Assembly: GCA_951394405.1 (NCBI GenBank)
Contig: OX596336.1
Coordinates: forward strand, 1,860,001 to 1,924,000
Reading direction: 5' to 3'
Length of the DNA stretch: 64,000 nucleotides
Origin: Coprinellus micaceus
Lineage: Eukaryota; Basidiomycota; Agaricomycetes; Agaricales; Psathyrellaceae
The translations under genes were made by a program, and so were the position numbers. Of this stretch, positions 1 to 11,287 are shown in pieces. Positions within the stretch are counted from its first letter, which is position 1; every line of letters starts with the position of its first letter. Below the pieces are notes generated by a model. The model saw only the letters and a list, made by a program, of their open reading frames with translations, had not been told where the DNA came from and ran no database searches.

Positions 1-2513
1 CGCGTTTTTGTCGATGGAGGACATTGCAGTTTATAGGGTGTGTGGAAACGAGGGGGCAGCGCCGTAAGTGAAATCCTGGGTGATTCAATCGTGGCGAGAT
101 TTGTACTCGGTGATGGTGGTCAGGAAGACAAACTTCGCTCAACTGCATCGCCCTGTCGATGCGCGCATGGACCATCAGTTTGCATCAGCGCTCAGCTTCC
201 ATCAATGAATTGGCGCCCACGTCCCTACACCCGACCCAGCGAATCACTTGGAGCGAAACCCTGAGGTCCCCGGTCTCCACCTATGTTACTAAAATCTGAC
301 ACGGCCCCGACCGTGCTCCTAAGGCCCTTATTTTCGTTTATTATTTGGACTCGTCCGAGTCATTATCAGCTCTGCAGACCTTGTCCTCGTACTCTGAATA
401 GTCAACTACAATCATATCAGCGAACGTGGCATCAGTGAAATCCGCCTCGCTGTCCCAACCGATCGAAACCGGTTTGGTGCTGGGACTGAGAAGCGCAAGT
501 GACAGAGGTAGATCTAGGGCATCTCTCGCTGGGCGGAACTCCAATCAAACCAGGGTCCGAGTCGTATGTGCGTGTTGTACTCGCGCCAGACTGTGCCTGC
601 GTCCTATAACTGGTTCTTTGTCTCCGTTCTTAGTCCGTTAAGTCCAGCTAATTGCCGCTATCACGAAAGAGGGATGAGAGGGGCATGTCATAGATAAATG
701 AAGTCAGAAAGTCGAGCACCGTCACAACCGGATAACGCTCCATGCCATGCTACGCATTCATCTTCATCGGTCAAAGTATCAGCATTGCCACTGGCAGGAC
801 AAATACGGGACTGTGGTACATAGGGATTCGATCGTCGGTGGAATCTTTTCCCTTTCAATGTGTGATAAGGTGACGCCAGTGGGCGAAAATATCGTTTAAT
901 AAGCATCTTTGTGAAGAGGGGTCGTTGACAGGATCTGTACTCACTTATTGCCGTCCATTTTGGACCAAAGGACTTGGTTGTTATTAGGCTCGTCCTGCAC
1001 GCCTCACGGCACTGAGCAGCTTCACTCTGGATTTGGCGTTTGAATTTTACAAACGCCGACCCCAAGGTTGGACACCCTTTGAGTGCCAAGTCCGAAGCGA
1101 TAATCATGAAATGCAGCTTCACGTGGGTACGGCTCATCGCGCCATTCCCTTCATTCCGCAGAATAGTACGCAGCCATACCAGCGAGGTGGCCGTTGCGTC
1201 GAACCTCCATCTCAAACATATGTCAGCGTCGGAGGTGCTCGAACACGGGTTAGACGACAAACATATTGCTGCCTATCCACAGGGACTTCTTCTGGAATTG
1301 GAAGCATCCCATCCAAGAGCAATTGAGTGCCATGCCACCAATGTGGCGAATAGAGTCGCAGTTGTTGTGGCACTGGAAGAATTGGCCGCTAAAGGCTATT
1401 CCTTGCAGAGATTACGGGAACCACGAGGGACAGGTGTTGAATGAACGATCATGGCTAAAATACCTTTCGTTCGGTTGTTGGCGTGTCATTCAGGAACTGG
1501 ACAATGGCAAGGCGTGGTTCAGAGCACTGACAAGCTATTGCGAACCATGCCTCCCGGTTTGCTTCTTTTGTGTGCGAGTTCCATCCAACTTTGCACGTTC
1601 GGCGGGGTCACTGTCCAGGGCGCCCGAGTCATACAGATAAGGGGTTGACACGTACCTGAGTGAGCTATGTAGATCCGGTCTGAAAGTTATGGTGGTTCGT
1701 ACATACCATTTCCTCGCCATGAGCTTCCCACGATATATCCAACAACGTAAATCAAACCACCGAGACCATATCCGATGTGGGTACGGATGAACGAGGGTAC
1801 GTTGCGGCGGTGGCGGAAGGTAGTTTGTTGGAAACTTTACCGATAGTGTAGGCCCGGCATCCCACCCTCGTACTGTATGTGGCGCCGGTTCGAACCTTGG
1901 TTCCGGGGGTGAATTTTATCTCGTTCAAAACATCTTTAGGGAGTGGGTAAAGGGCATGGGCGGAATGTGGCCATCCAGAGGGGTATTCAAGCTCGATGCT
2001 CAAGCGCTTTCGAACAGCCAGGAGACATGTCCGGAGCACCAGTCTCGTAATTTGAGACACTTGCAAGGGCCCGCTGTCGAACAAGCAGCCGAACGGACTC
2101 TCGCCCTGAGAGCCCGGGAGTGCACAGTCAAAGGAAGAGCATCGGTATCACGGAGACATGTTGTCAGGGTTCCAGTCATGAGATGGAGGATGTCGTTGAA
2201 GAGAAGTGCATTGTGCAAGCTTCAAAGTTCAGGCTCGTTCAAGTTGGCCTGGACTGGAACTTGAATCACCTGATTCCGGCTGTCCTACCGTGGGAAAAGC
2301 GCGACAGCAGCTTGATTTTTCAGTACCCTCCTCTACCATCTGTGCTTCTTCCCACTTTCGTTTCCGTCGTCTTTTCCACTTTCAAGTCTTACGCACACTG
2401 TGTTAGGGCGCCATCTTACAGTACGTTTTTAAATATCTTATGTTGGATACTTCTGAGAAGTACACTACGATATCGACAGCTCTTCGGTTCACTGTGCGTT
2501 CAGTCACCCTACC
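1..2513. other. No firm gene; coding-like fragments
   Basis: No ORF here gives a recognisable family. On the minus strand around 1535-2218 there are protein-like stretches, including a short hydrophobic segment near 1720-1810 that reads THIGYGLGGLIYVVGYIVG in one frame, but I could not join the pieces into a start-to-stop gene with convincing splice sites. A plus-strand stretch at 1040-1444 also looks mildly coding. The last 100 bp hold an A/T-rich TATA-like run (about 2428-2440) that may belong to the F-box gene promoter. Confidence 0.4.
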
Positions 2514-4235
2514 ATGGAGGAAGATACAGGAAGGTCCAGAAGTCAGCCCGGCGCAGACGCCTCCCTGTCTGGCACAACAAAGCGGCGCAGGCCGAAAGGA
2601 CGCGTTCAAAGCTCGGTCGACCTAATTTGCCACCGCCTTCCAGCAGAAGTCCTGTGCATAGTCTTTCTGGACCTTTTCGAGGACGACATTGAAGCGAAGG
2701 ACCATTATTCGGCGAGCTCTCAGGTTGCCGTGAGCCATGTCTGCCAATATTGGAGGGCCGTGGCGTTGGATTGTCCAGCCCTTTGGACGCGGCTCGACTT
2801 CTCATTCCCAGCCCTCACAGAGGCGATGCTCTCTCGGTCGAAAACTGCACCTCTCACAGTGGCTTATCATGTCCCAACCATTGGATTCACGGGCACGCAA
2901 AAACATAGTGCTCGTCTAACCACTCTTCAAGCCGTGTTGACACATTGCGTGGATCGTTTGTATCGCGTGCGGTTATCCTTCAGGTATCTGAACCTTCATA
3001 TTTCTGCGTTCTTCTCGGGCTGGACTCGGCCCCCTCCTATACTCCAGGAGTTTGGAATATGGGGCAATTGGAAACCCGAGAAGGAGCAGGAATTTCCCGA
3101 GTTCCCCGTCATTGAACTTCTCCAAGATGCCCCCGCACTCCGCCACCTCGATTTGCAAATGCGCAGCACTTTATGGACAGATCTCCCGCTCAACCGCAAA
3201 CTCACGCATCTGGAACTGCATAACACACGTAGTGGTGATGATTTCAGCCCAGGGGTCCCCGAATTCCTCGCCTCCCTGAAGCAAATGTCTCACTTGCGAG
3301 TGCTGGAGCTATACAACGCTCTCCCTTTTGCGGATGAAAACGAGTATTCGCCCGTATCTTTTCCAAACATACAACAACTTTCACTCCATGGCCTTGCATG
3401 CGACATCGGTCACTTCTTCCAAATCACCCGACTTCCGAACTTGGCGTCCATTGTTATCGTGTTCTTCGAGTTCGGCGTGGAGGAAGACATGAAGGAAGAG
3501 CTCCTGGATGCACTTGAGGACCTCCAAACCTCGATCGGGTACTATGCTGATCCGCAAAAGGTCGTCGATGCGCTTTATATGTTGAACACCAGCTTCAAAT
3601 TCTCGTTCTCCCCGCAGTACCAAGGCGAGGCAGCCCTCACAGCCCTAACCGTGGCACACTGCCTGCAAACGGTCAATGGGGTCGTTGATACTCACAGCCA
3701 CTTAGAATTCTTCAATAACCTCTTTCAATTTACCAACCTCGCCTCGTTGGAAGTGGAGCAAGCGAATCTGGCCGAATGGAGTTCAGAAGTTTGGATATTC
3801 ATTGGGTCGCTCCCCAGTCTCAGCATTGTGACCTTTCGAGAGACACTGCTTGACGCGTTCTTTGACATCCTGGAAACAAACCCCGACCCACCTCTGGCCC
3901 ATATCCCCACAGCTCCTTACTTCCCCGCCCTTTCCACCCTCCGGCTCTTGTCCCCGGAACTAGATGAAGAAGCCTACGAAGTGGATATGCAGGAATTTAC
4001 TGATCGCCTCATCAATATCCTGAAAAGACGAGTGAAACGCGGTTATCCGCTGTCGGAGCTTCACATTGAAACCCTCAGACACTTCAACGAGCCAGAAGTC
4101 ACACGGCTGCGCAAGGCCGTCCCTTCCCTCCAAGTCGTGTGGGATGGGTACGAGACTGATAGCTCTGACTGGGATTCATCCTTGTCGGATGAGGACGACT
4201 ATCCGGAATCCGGGTCGGCGGTAAAGAGTGCATAG
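2514..4235 (+). CDS. F-box protein with LRR-like C-terminal region
   Basis: An intronless 573-residue protein starting at the first in-frame ATG. Residues about 40-100 read as a basidiomycete F-box: RLPAEVLCIVFLDLF, then VSHVCQYWRAVALDCPALW and TRLDF. The remainder is leucine-rich with irregular repeats (LRHLDLQ, LTHLELHN, LRVLELYN), as expected for a substrate-recognition surface, and the tail is acidic and serine-rich. By family knowledge it would bind Skp1 and act as the adaptor of an SCF ubiquitin ligase; the substrate cannot be read from sequence. Agaricomycetes carry large, fast-evolving families of these genes, so orthology is not assignable. The nearest gene lies tail-to-tail on the other strand about 730 bp downstream. 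Confidence 0.9.
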   Translation: MEEDTGRSRSQPGADASLSGTTKRRRPKGRVQSSVDLICHRLPAEVLCIVFLDLFEDDIEAKDHYSASSQVAVSHVCQYWRAVALDCPALWTRLDFSFPALTEAMLSRSKTAPLTVAYHVPTIGFTGTQKHSARLTTLQAVLTHCVDRLYRVRLSFRYLNLHISAFFSGWTRPPPILQEFGIWGNWKPEKEQEFPEFPVIELLQDAPALRHLDLQMRSTLWTDLPLNRKLTHLELHNTRSGDDFSPGVPEFLASLKQMSHLRVLELYNALPFADENEYSPVSFPNIQQLSLHGLACDIGHFFQITRLPNLASIVIVFFEFGVEEDMKEELLDALEDLQTSIGYYADPQKVVDALYMLNTSFKFSFSPQYQGEAALTALTVAHCLQTVNGVVDTHSHLEFFNNLFQFTNLASLEVEQANLAEWSSEVWIFIGSLPSLSIVTFRETLLDAFFDILETNPDPPLAHIPTAPYFPALSTLRLLSPELDEEAYEVDMQEFTDRLINILKRRVKRGYPLSELHIETLRHFNEPEVTRLRKAVPSLQVVWDGYETDSSDWDSSLSDEDDYPESGSAVKSA

Positions 4236-4967
4236 TGTGGAGAGTGTGTGAATTGGAGAAGCTCTAGGATTTAGGAAAACGACGGAGTCGGATAGTGTAC
4301 GGAATGAAGTCGTACGGTGGCAGAGGTGGAGCGGGTGAAAACTATCGCGACAGGCAGGAGATACGGCGGTGGGTTTTCAAAATCAGAACCAGGCACAGAG
4401 GGTCTGCTCAAATCGATTGCGACTCGCGAGCCTCATATAGGCACAGGGGGTGGGCGGATTTAGGGCACTCTCACGGACGTTCAGTCGAGTTATGTGGTAC
4501 GGAGAAGATATTGGCGCTCAGATAGGCGCTGGTGCTATGCCATGATACCCGCGAGAAATTGCGACTTTAGATAAGGCACATTACGCACACCGAAGATATC
4601 TTCCTTTGCTGAAATGTTCACATTTCGTCTCATATTGGGCCAACTGATCCCTCGGGAGTCGTTGTTTTCGCTGATGCTGCATAGGCGCCGGAGAGTCAAA
4701 GGGCGCCTATTTCCGGTTTCCTTTTGCGATATTTTGTCACAGAAGGTTTGCGTATAAAAAGGTGTTAGAAACCAGATGAAAAAGGCCTCGAGCTTGACGC
4801 ATCAGGCCCAGGTGCTTCCCGATAACTACTTGGTCATAAAATGTATATCCCCTATCGGTTCAGCCCTCTACCGTATGGTGTGTGACATTACAACGAAGCA
4901 TTTAAACTCGTCAAGGTATTACAGGATGTCAAAAATCAGAGCTGGCGATGTTAATCGCAGCGCTACT
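4236..4967. other. Intergenic, convergent 3' ends
   Basis: A stretch between the stop codons of the F-box gene (+) and the HSP20-fusion gene (-). It should hold both 3' UTRs. I see no coding signal, repeat or RNA gene in it. Confidence 0.5.
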
Positions 4968-7177
4968 TCACTCCCCTCTGGTGGGGCGCACAGGGTCACT
5001 GGCTCGGCGACTAGTCACACGTTCCGCACGCATGTTGGGGTATCTTATGCTCAGCCCCTTCGAGGTCCATTCGGCATGAATATCCTCGAACGCTGTGCCG
5101 TCGGGTAGCGGTATAGTCCGATGGAAATGCCTTGTTGTGCGCTCTCTACGAAGGAGCGCATCGTCGTCCACCCACTGCTCATAGTCGCCTTGAATTACCC
5201 ATTCGAGGGTGAGTCGGTGACCACGAAAGTGGATATGGACGTCCTGCGCCTCGCGTGGAAGCTCGAATGTCGCGACGATAAATCGACCGTGGGCAGACTC
5301 TCGCGTTGTGCACATCGACTTCTTCTTTTTAAGCGATGAACTAGGGGCCGATGATCCTACAAGTGTGGCAGACGTTGTTGCGGGTCCCTCGTTTGGAAGC
5401 GTCGGTTCCTGCTCTTGGCTGTTGGTATCACCTGTGTGGCCGACGAACTCGGGTGAAGCATTGGGCGGAGTGTGGGGTGCATCCTCGATGGCTACGTTGG
5501 GGAGTGCGTAAAACCTTTGACCCCGATCCCAGCCTTCTGGGGCCAATCTTACAGTAGACTCATCCTCTGACGAGCAATCGTCTACCAGCGATGCCCCCTT
5601 TTCGGGGCCTCTGTCTGCCGACTGTGATATCACCGTGGAAGGTACGAGGCAGTTGTCATGCCCCAAAGCACCATATCTAAACAATGATGCCACATCTTGT
5701 CGCTATACATTTAGCTGGGGTCGGAGGGCAGAGGAGACGGGGACACTCACCATGCTTGACGGAAATCAAATTCGACTCCAGGGGTTCGCCTACCCTTCTA
5801 GCGAGTTCATCTGAGGTGGAGGCTATCCTGAATGAGTCACTCATTGCGCTATGGCGGTGATTAGATTGCGACGTACGTTCAACTCGAACGCGACCTAACT
5901 CGGAGGACCAAGTTTCAGGCTCGGAACTCAAGATAAAACGCCAGTCGTCATCGTGGCTTAAAGCAAAATCCAAACCTGTCTATTGGGTTAAGCTTTTCGC
6001 AAACCCGTATTTCAGGCTAAAGAGGATGACAAACTTTGTCCAGAAGAAACCGGTTGATTATGTCGCAGGGGTGGCATGACTATGGCCTTGTAAGAAAGTG
6101 CATGCCTTGTGATGCGATAGAAATCTCGTACCTGGCGACCGGAATCGTCTGCGAAAGAGGTGACGCGTATATCGGTGTCAGCAGCCCCTCCGCTACCACC
6201 TGCACTGCCGGAAGCCAAAGTGAAGCCGGTACCGTTGGGTCCCTGCGTCTGCGGCCCCCCCTTTCCACTCGTCTTACCGCCGTCCGGCGTGTTCCTCTCC
6301 TCATCCCCAGCTGATTTCGGACTATGCTCATCTTCTGTCAGTTTGTGTTTGGTCCGGGAGCGAAAAGGCTGAGAAAAGTCCAGCTTAAACCCTTGCAAGA
6401 ACAAAGATTGGTCTGCCGAGCCTGCCCCCACACTCCTACCGGAATATGCAGCGAGTGTCCCCGGGGACCTCCAAACATACGATGAGCGGGAAGAATGGTT
6501 GTTAGCACCAGGATGAGTTTGCCGTATCAATCTTGGAGGTCGACGAGGTTGCGGGAGTGGGTCACTGAAGGCAGCAAGGGCCCAACTTTCACTTTTGATA
6601 CATCCGGTGATGATGTAGAGTGATTCGACGTCGCTGATTGGTCGTATGCGATTTGCATGCTTGTATATGAGCCCTGCGTTTTGGGATATGTGTTCGCGCA
6701 GTGCCGCCTTGTCGTGGTCTTCCAATTCTTCCAATATCCCCGGAGAAGTCATAGCAAGGAGGGATCCTTGTTGATGAGGCTCTACGTGGTGAAACTCGAA
6801 TCGGGCGATGGTCCTGTCCAGCGGTTAAGGGGATCAGGACTCACCACTATGAGCGCTGAGCAGGGTACTCACCGCTCGTCTGATTCGTATATAGTATCGT
6901 ATGACACCCCTTGGACCACTGCGTGGCCTTCCGCCAGCTCTTCTGAGGTGAGGATACTTGACGGCTTCTCGATATGGGGTGTCCGGGGTGGGGTTTGGGA
7001 GGATCTACTACTTGGGGAAGATGGTTCACTACTATCTTCCCATAGATTGAAGATCTTTCTGAAGCCGCCTTCCACGGTATATATACCAACATCCCCAGGG
7101 AGTATCCCGATTCCTTCAGCAATGGGTTTGCGCGGTCTCGGCTTCCAGCAGGCTAGGCCGTTCCCGGATTTGAGCAT
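4968..7177 (-). CDS. Agaricomycete-type protein fused to a C-terminal HSP20/alpha-crystallin domain
   Basis: Five exons in consistent phase (7177-6873, 6813-6132, 6079-6035, 5979-5751, 5695-4968) give about 662 residues. The first 470 or so resemble a family I recall only as agaricomycete hypothetical proteins: LPGDVGIYTVEGGFRKIFNL, then SLYIITGCIKSESWALAAF, HPCDIINRFLLD and FALSHDDDW. The last 120 residues match an alpha-crystallin domain: RFIVATFELPREA, LTLEW, FHRTIPLPDG, then GLSIRYPN. The domain implies a small heat-shock-type, holdase-like or protein-interaction module; the role of the N-terminal part is unknown. The start is placed at the first in-frame ATG (MLKSGNG); an upstream exon around 7200-7690 is possible. 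Introns are 52-59 nt. Confidence 0.78.
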
Positions 7178-8180
7178 GCTGCAGACATATATTTCTCCTG
7201 AAGTCCTGACTGCGGTGAGCGACTGAGGATGATCATCCAAGGGAAACTGCCGAAGATCATAGCGTCAAAAATGCTGCCAATGGCCCACTTCGCACAGAGT
7301 CATACCAAGGAAAAGTCGCCTGAAGTCTTCTTTCCGATGTTTCGCGGAAATATCCAGAGTGGTTGTAACAACCTGTAGAGTAGTCCTCGGACCTCCTCTG
7401 GCTGCTTTTCGGACGGCTTCTGATCTAGGTGTCCCCTTGGCCCTAAACTAGCCTCAGGATTGCCACTGATCCTTGAACTGCTGGCAAATACGTTGTTCGT
7501 GTAGTTGAACGTCGTGCTGAACATGTCACCCCCAACCACACGTGTATCGACGGTCCCAATTGCTGGGCTTTGGGCGAGGCTAAGCATATCGAGCTTCGAT
7601 TGAGGGCCATCGGGGTCACCGGCGGTGTCAGCTGGCATTTGTGGTGCCCTAATGGTGAACGTCGACCGTTGGCTGCTATTTGGTGGCACGATAAAGGTAA
7701 GTGACAGAGGGTGCGTTCAACACGTGTGCTATGAAACGTCAATGTGAACTTGAGTGATGTGTACCTGGAATTGAATGAGTTTTCGACAAGCGATTCCGAA
7801 ATCGCTGCAATGCCTCGTACCGCGAGATGCTGAAAGCCGATATAAGGGGCTTGTTCCGATATTTTGTGGATTAAATTCCCTTGGTTTCGCGTCCCCCTAA
7901 GTCGACGTCGGAAGGGCGTCAACACGTTGATTACAAATACAAATAAGCGCCCGTCATCCCGACAGGGTCTGCCTATGATGAGCTGGCCAGCTTGCAGGGG
8001 CCCTTTGTTTCCTTCACGCATTCATTCTGGGCCTCATACCCAAAGCAGGAGGCTCAAGAGCAAGTCGCTCAACATTAGATGGAGGCTACTACCCTTAAGT
8101 ACTGACATGACCACGTAGACAGCGATGAGACGAAAACCAATGAAAACAATGATAACATGATCTATGCGAACGACTACCAT
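7178..8180. other. Intergenic; unexplained minus-strand ORF 7300-7689
   Basis: Lies between the HSP20-fusion start and the nucleoporin stop. A minus-strand ORF at about 7300-7689 contains VVGGDMFSTTFNYTNNVF, a Gly/Asn pattern that vaguely recalls N-terminal leaders of agaricomycete NLR-like proteins. It has no ATG at its 5' end and could be an extra upstream exon of the HSP20-fusion gene or a remnant. I cannot decide. Confidence 0.35.
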
Positions 8181-10542
8181 CTACTGTGAGTCCTTAGCTT
8201 TGACGAGAGCGACCTCCCTTTCCAACACCTCCTTGAGCTCTCTGGCTGCTTCCTCGCTGGGCACGCGGGCGTTGTACATCTGCGCAACACCATCGTCGTG
8301 TCCAATGAAGGTGACCGTCTTTTTGCTCTGGTTTGGCGCAAGACCAGAATACAAGGCAAAGTTCTGCACAATTCACCAGTGAGCGAAGTGGTATGAGGTG
8401 AGCATTTTGTACAACGCACGATGTTGATTTTTCCAGTTGTACTGTTTCGCAGCAGCATCCGCCTGGCAGAGGTCTCTTTATGTTTCTTGAGCCGAAGGAC
8501 ACCTTGAGGGATACACGTCAATGACCTGGCTCCACACTGAGCAACGGAGGTATTTACCATGCCCGGCCTCGACCCACCCAGGACCACCCTTTTCATCCGC
8601 CTTCCGCATCCTGTATACCTTGCTCTTGACAGAGTGTACAGTCTCCTCATCCTCCTCGCCTTCGCCCTCTTCATCGTGGGGGTTCACCCCCAACATGGCC
8701 GCAGCGCTAGGGGCTCCATCAGAGGCAGTGTCCCCCGCATCCTCTTTCATGGCGTCACCTTCGTCTACTTTGTTAGTGGTAGCACTACTAGTACCCGCAC
8801 CGCCAAATGAGAATCCGAAGCCCCCTGTTGCAACGCCGAACACTGAAGGCGTTGACGAGCTTCCACCGAAGCTGAATGACTTTGATTCTCCCCCAGATGC
8901 AGGAGCACCTGACCCAAAGCCAAAGCCAGAACTGGTTACAGGTTTGCCGAACGTCCCAAATGGACTCAATGTCGAGGATGAAGTTGATGCGAGGCCGAAG
9001 AGACCCGACGACGGAGCGGGAACGGCGGGTTTTACTTCGTCCTTGTCCTCCTCCTTTGGTTTCTTACCGCCGAATAAAAATGGTTTTGGGGCAGACGAAG
9101 AGGGCGTGGTGGCCAAAGAGAAAGGTAAGGAAGATGGAGACGATGCATCAACTTTGGGAGGAGCGCCAAACGAGAATCCTGTCGACGAGGGGGAACTTGT
9201 GTCTTTGGGTGGAGCCCCAAAGCTGAGGCCTGATGGGGCAATGTCTTTGGCAGGGCCGCCAAAACTGAAGCCTGAAGACGAGGGAGTAGATGACGAAGTA
9301 GTATCCTTGGCTGGTGCACTAAAGGAGAAGCCACCCGACGAGCTCGCGGCTTTCGGTGCCCCACCGAAGGAGAAGCCACTCGAGGTTGTAGGCGCTGCGG
9401 TGGTTGAGAAGGGCCCGCCAAACGAGAATCCTTCCAGGGCCGGCTTGGAGCCCGATGACTTCGACCCTGAAGGTGGCGGTAGGGTGAAGGAGGGTGATTT
9501 GCCTGACAAGGCTGCTGGCTTGGGTGTAAATGAGAAGGCACCGCCAGGTGACGGGGGTTTGATATCCATTGAACTGGAAGAAGTGGGAGGAGGGGCGAAG
9601 GAGGGTCCACTGGCTGGGGAAGGAGTAAATTTCGCGGGTGCAGCAGGTGCACCGTTCGTTTTGGTAGGGCCAACCTTCTTCGAATCGAACTCCCTCAGAA
9701 CGTCAGCACGTTTGCTCCTGTATTGGTCCAGGAGGACAGAAAGATCGACGAATGCGTCTTCTTCAATGTACTTGTTGATAGCGTTCACCAATGACACATT
9801 CAAGCCACGGAGAGAGGTATAGTAGTGGAGCGTCTGTTTGTCTTCGTAGGGGGTCGAGGTGGCGGGGGTAGCTGAGATGGCAGGGAGGAAGGGGGCAGTT
9901 GAGGGGGTTGGAGTGTGTTTGTTATCTACACCATTGGCGGTCGTACCGCCACCAAGGAACGAGGCGAACATCTTGGCAGAGCTGGATGCCCCAGCTGTTG
10001 TCGTCGGCGTCGTCGAACCAACGGAAGAACCAAACGGTGAGGTTGAAGAAGCTACTGTGGCGTTTGTGGAAGGGCCTCCTAAACCGAAAGGGCTTGCCAT
10101 CGAAGAGGTTCCAAATCCTGAGAAACCGGCAAATTTGGGCACAGGAGCTGCTTCCGTCTGTAGCAACTAGTTAACTTCACGATGGATGTGAATGCACAAT
10201 GGATGAACGCACCTCGGACGCGGCTGCAGCAAGCATGGGCGGGGCCGCCCCTCCCCATAATCCAGCGGGAGAAGGCGCAGGAGCACCAGTCAAAGTCCGC
10301 TTAGGCAAAGCCTTGATTCTAGTGCAAGTCAGGCATTCAAAACTATTGGACGAGTAGGTGGGTCACTCACGGCCTACGAGCCAGTGTTGACTCGTCAGCC
10401 TTTTTGAAGCCCGTTCCAGCCTCATCATCCTAGAACACCCATTTAGTCAGACACGACAACCGAAGACAATACCAGAAGGGAAGCATACCTCATCCTCCTC
10501 CCTGCCATCCTTGATGAGCTGTTTGTCGGCGACGCGCTTCAT
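8181..10542 (-). CDS. NUP50: Nup50/Nup2-like FG nucleoporin with Ran-binding domain
   Basis: The N-terminus (MKRVADKQLIKDGREEDEDE, then GTGFKKADESTLARR and IKALPKR) follows the Nup50 importin-binding segment. A long exon carries FG repeats of the type GFSFGG, SFGAPP and LFGLAS across roughly 9000-10150. The C-terminus is a RanBD1 domain split by two introns: VYRMRK, GWVEAGHGVLRLKKHKETS, RMLLRNSTTGKINI, NFALYSGL. Early exons in phase are 10542-10489, 10429-10371 and 10318-10213, with the main exon from 10157. It should sit at the nuclear basket, bind Ran-GTP and importin-alpha, and help dissociate import cargo. The FG block creates a 433-codon antisense ORF, which is a shadow. Confidence 0.93.
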
Positions 10543-11287
10543 GGCTGCTCCAACGCGATATCCGGTCGAGACTTGGGTGTGAGAGTAGTACAAGGATCCA
10601 CAACACAACGCAGGTCGATGTCGAGGTCAGAAAGAGAGCAGCAAAAGTTGAACAAGGGTCCTGTCAAGCGCGCTCTATGACGGTGATGGCGATTTTGTAA
10701 CAGGGACAAACACACCCCATCAGCCCCCAGGTGGACTTCCTTGGACCAGCAAGTCGACTCAGTCATTTCGGTGTTGAGATATAGATTGGATTTAGATAGA
10801 GAGATAAAAAAACTAAATACTGAACAACCAAAGAAGTTCTCTAACGTGATACATGGTCAACGGGTACACTTGGAACCGAAGGACAAGGAGAGACAGGGCA
10901 GAGGCGGTGGGTAACATTCGCCGGTCTATGTGAGGAAACGAATGCCACCAGTAGCGCGATTAGCAATTCGGGAGAGGCAACGATATGGTAAGGCTCGGGG
11001 GCAGAGAAGAGCGTACAAAGAAATATAAAGTGTCGGGGGGAAGAGAGGGAGATGACACGGAAACCGAAATCAGGCAAAGATCGTAAAATCAAGAGAAATT
11101 TCGAAGACCCAAATCGTAAGCGTGAAAGCGTGGAAAAGGCGCGTGAAGATAGGGGAAAGGGGAGACGAGGAGGCGGCGGCGAACGATGCACCAAGAATAC
11201 ATACTATTTGAAAGTTGGGAAACCGAAAGGAAGGTGAGGAATATAACACGATGAAGCGAGATAAATGAAAGTATCCAAGAGAGTTCC
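10543..11287. promoter_or_regulatory. Nup50 5' region and SPT23-like 3' UTR
   Basis: The stretch between two minus-strand genes. The plus strand is strongly purine-rich from about 10990 to 11260 (so pyrimidine-rich on the gene strand), as often seen around fungal UTRs. A run of A/T at about 10795-10825 lies upstream of the nucleoporin. No separate gene is supported. Confidence 0.4.

Noticed and set aside
8521..9822. 433-codon plus-strand ORF rich in Pro/Glu
   Set aside because: It is antisense to the FG-repeat exon of the nucleoporin; the biased codons of the repeats keep the opposite strand open.
8900..10150. Short repeats that might be a non-coding tandem array
   Set aside because: They are coding GFSFGG-type FG repeats in the nucleoporin frame.
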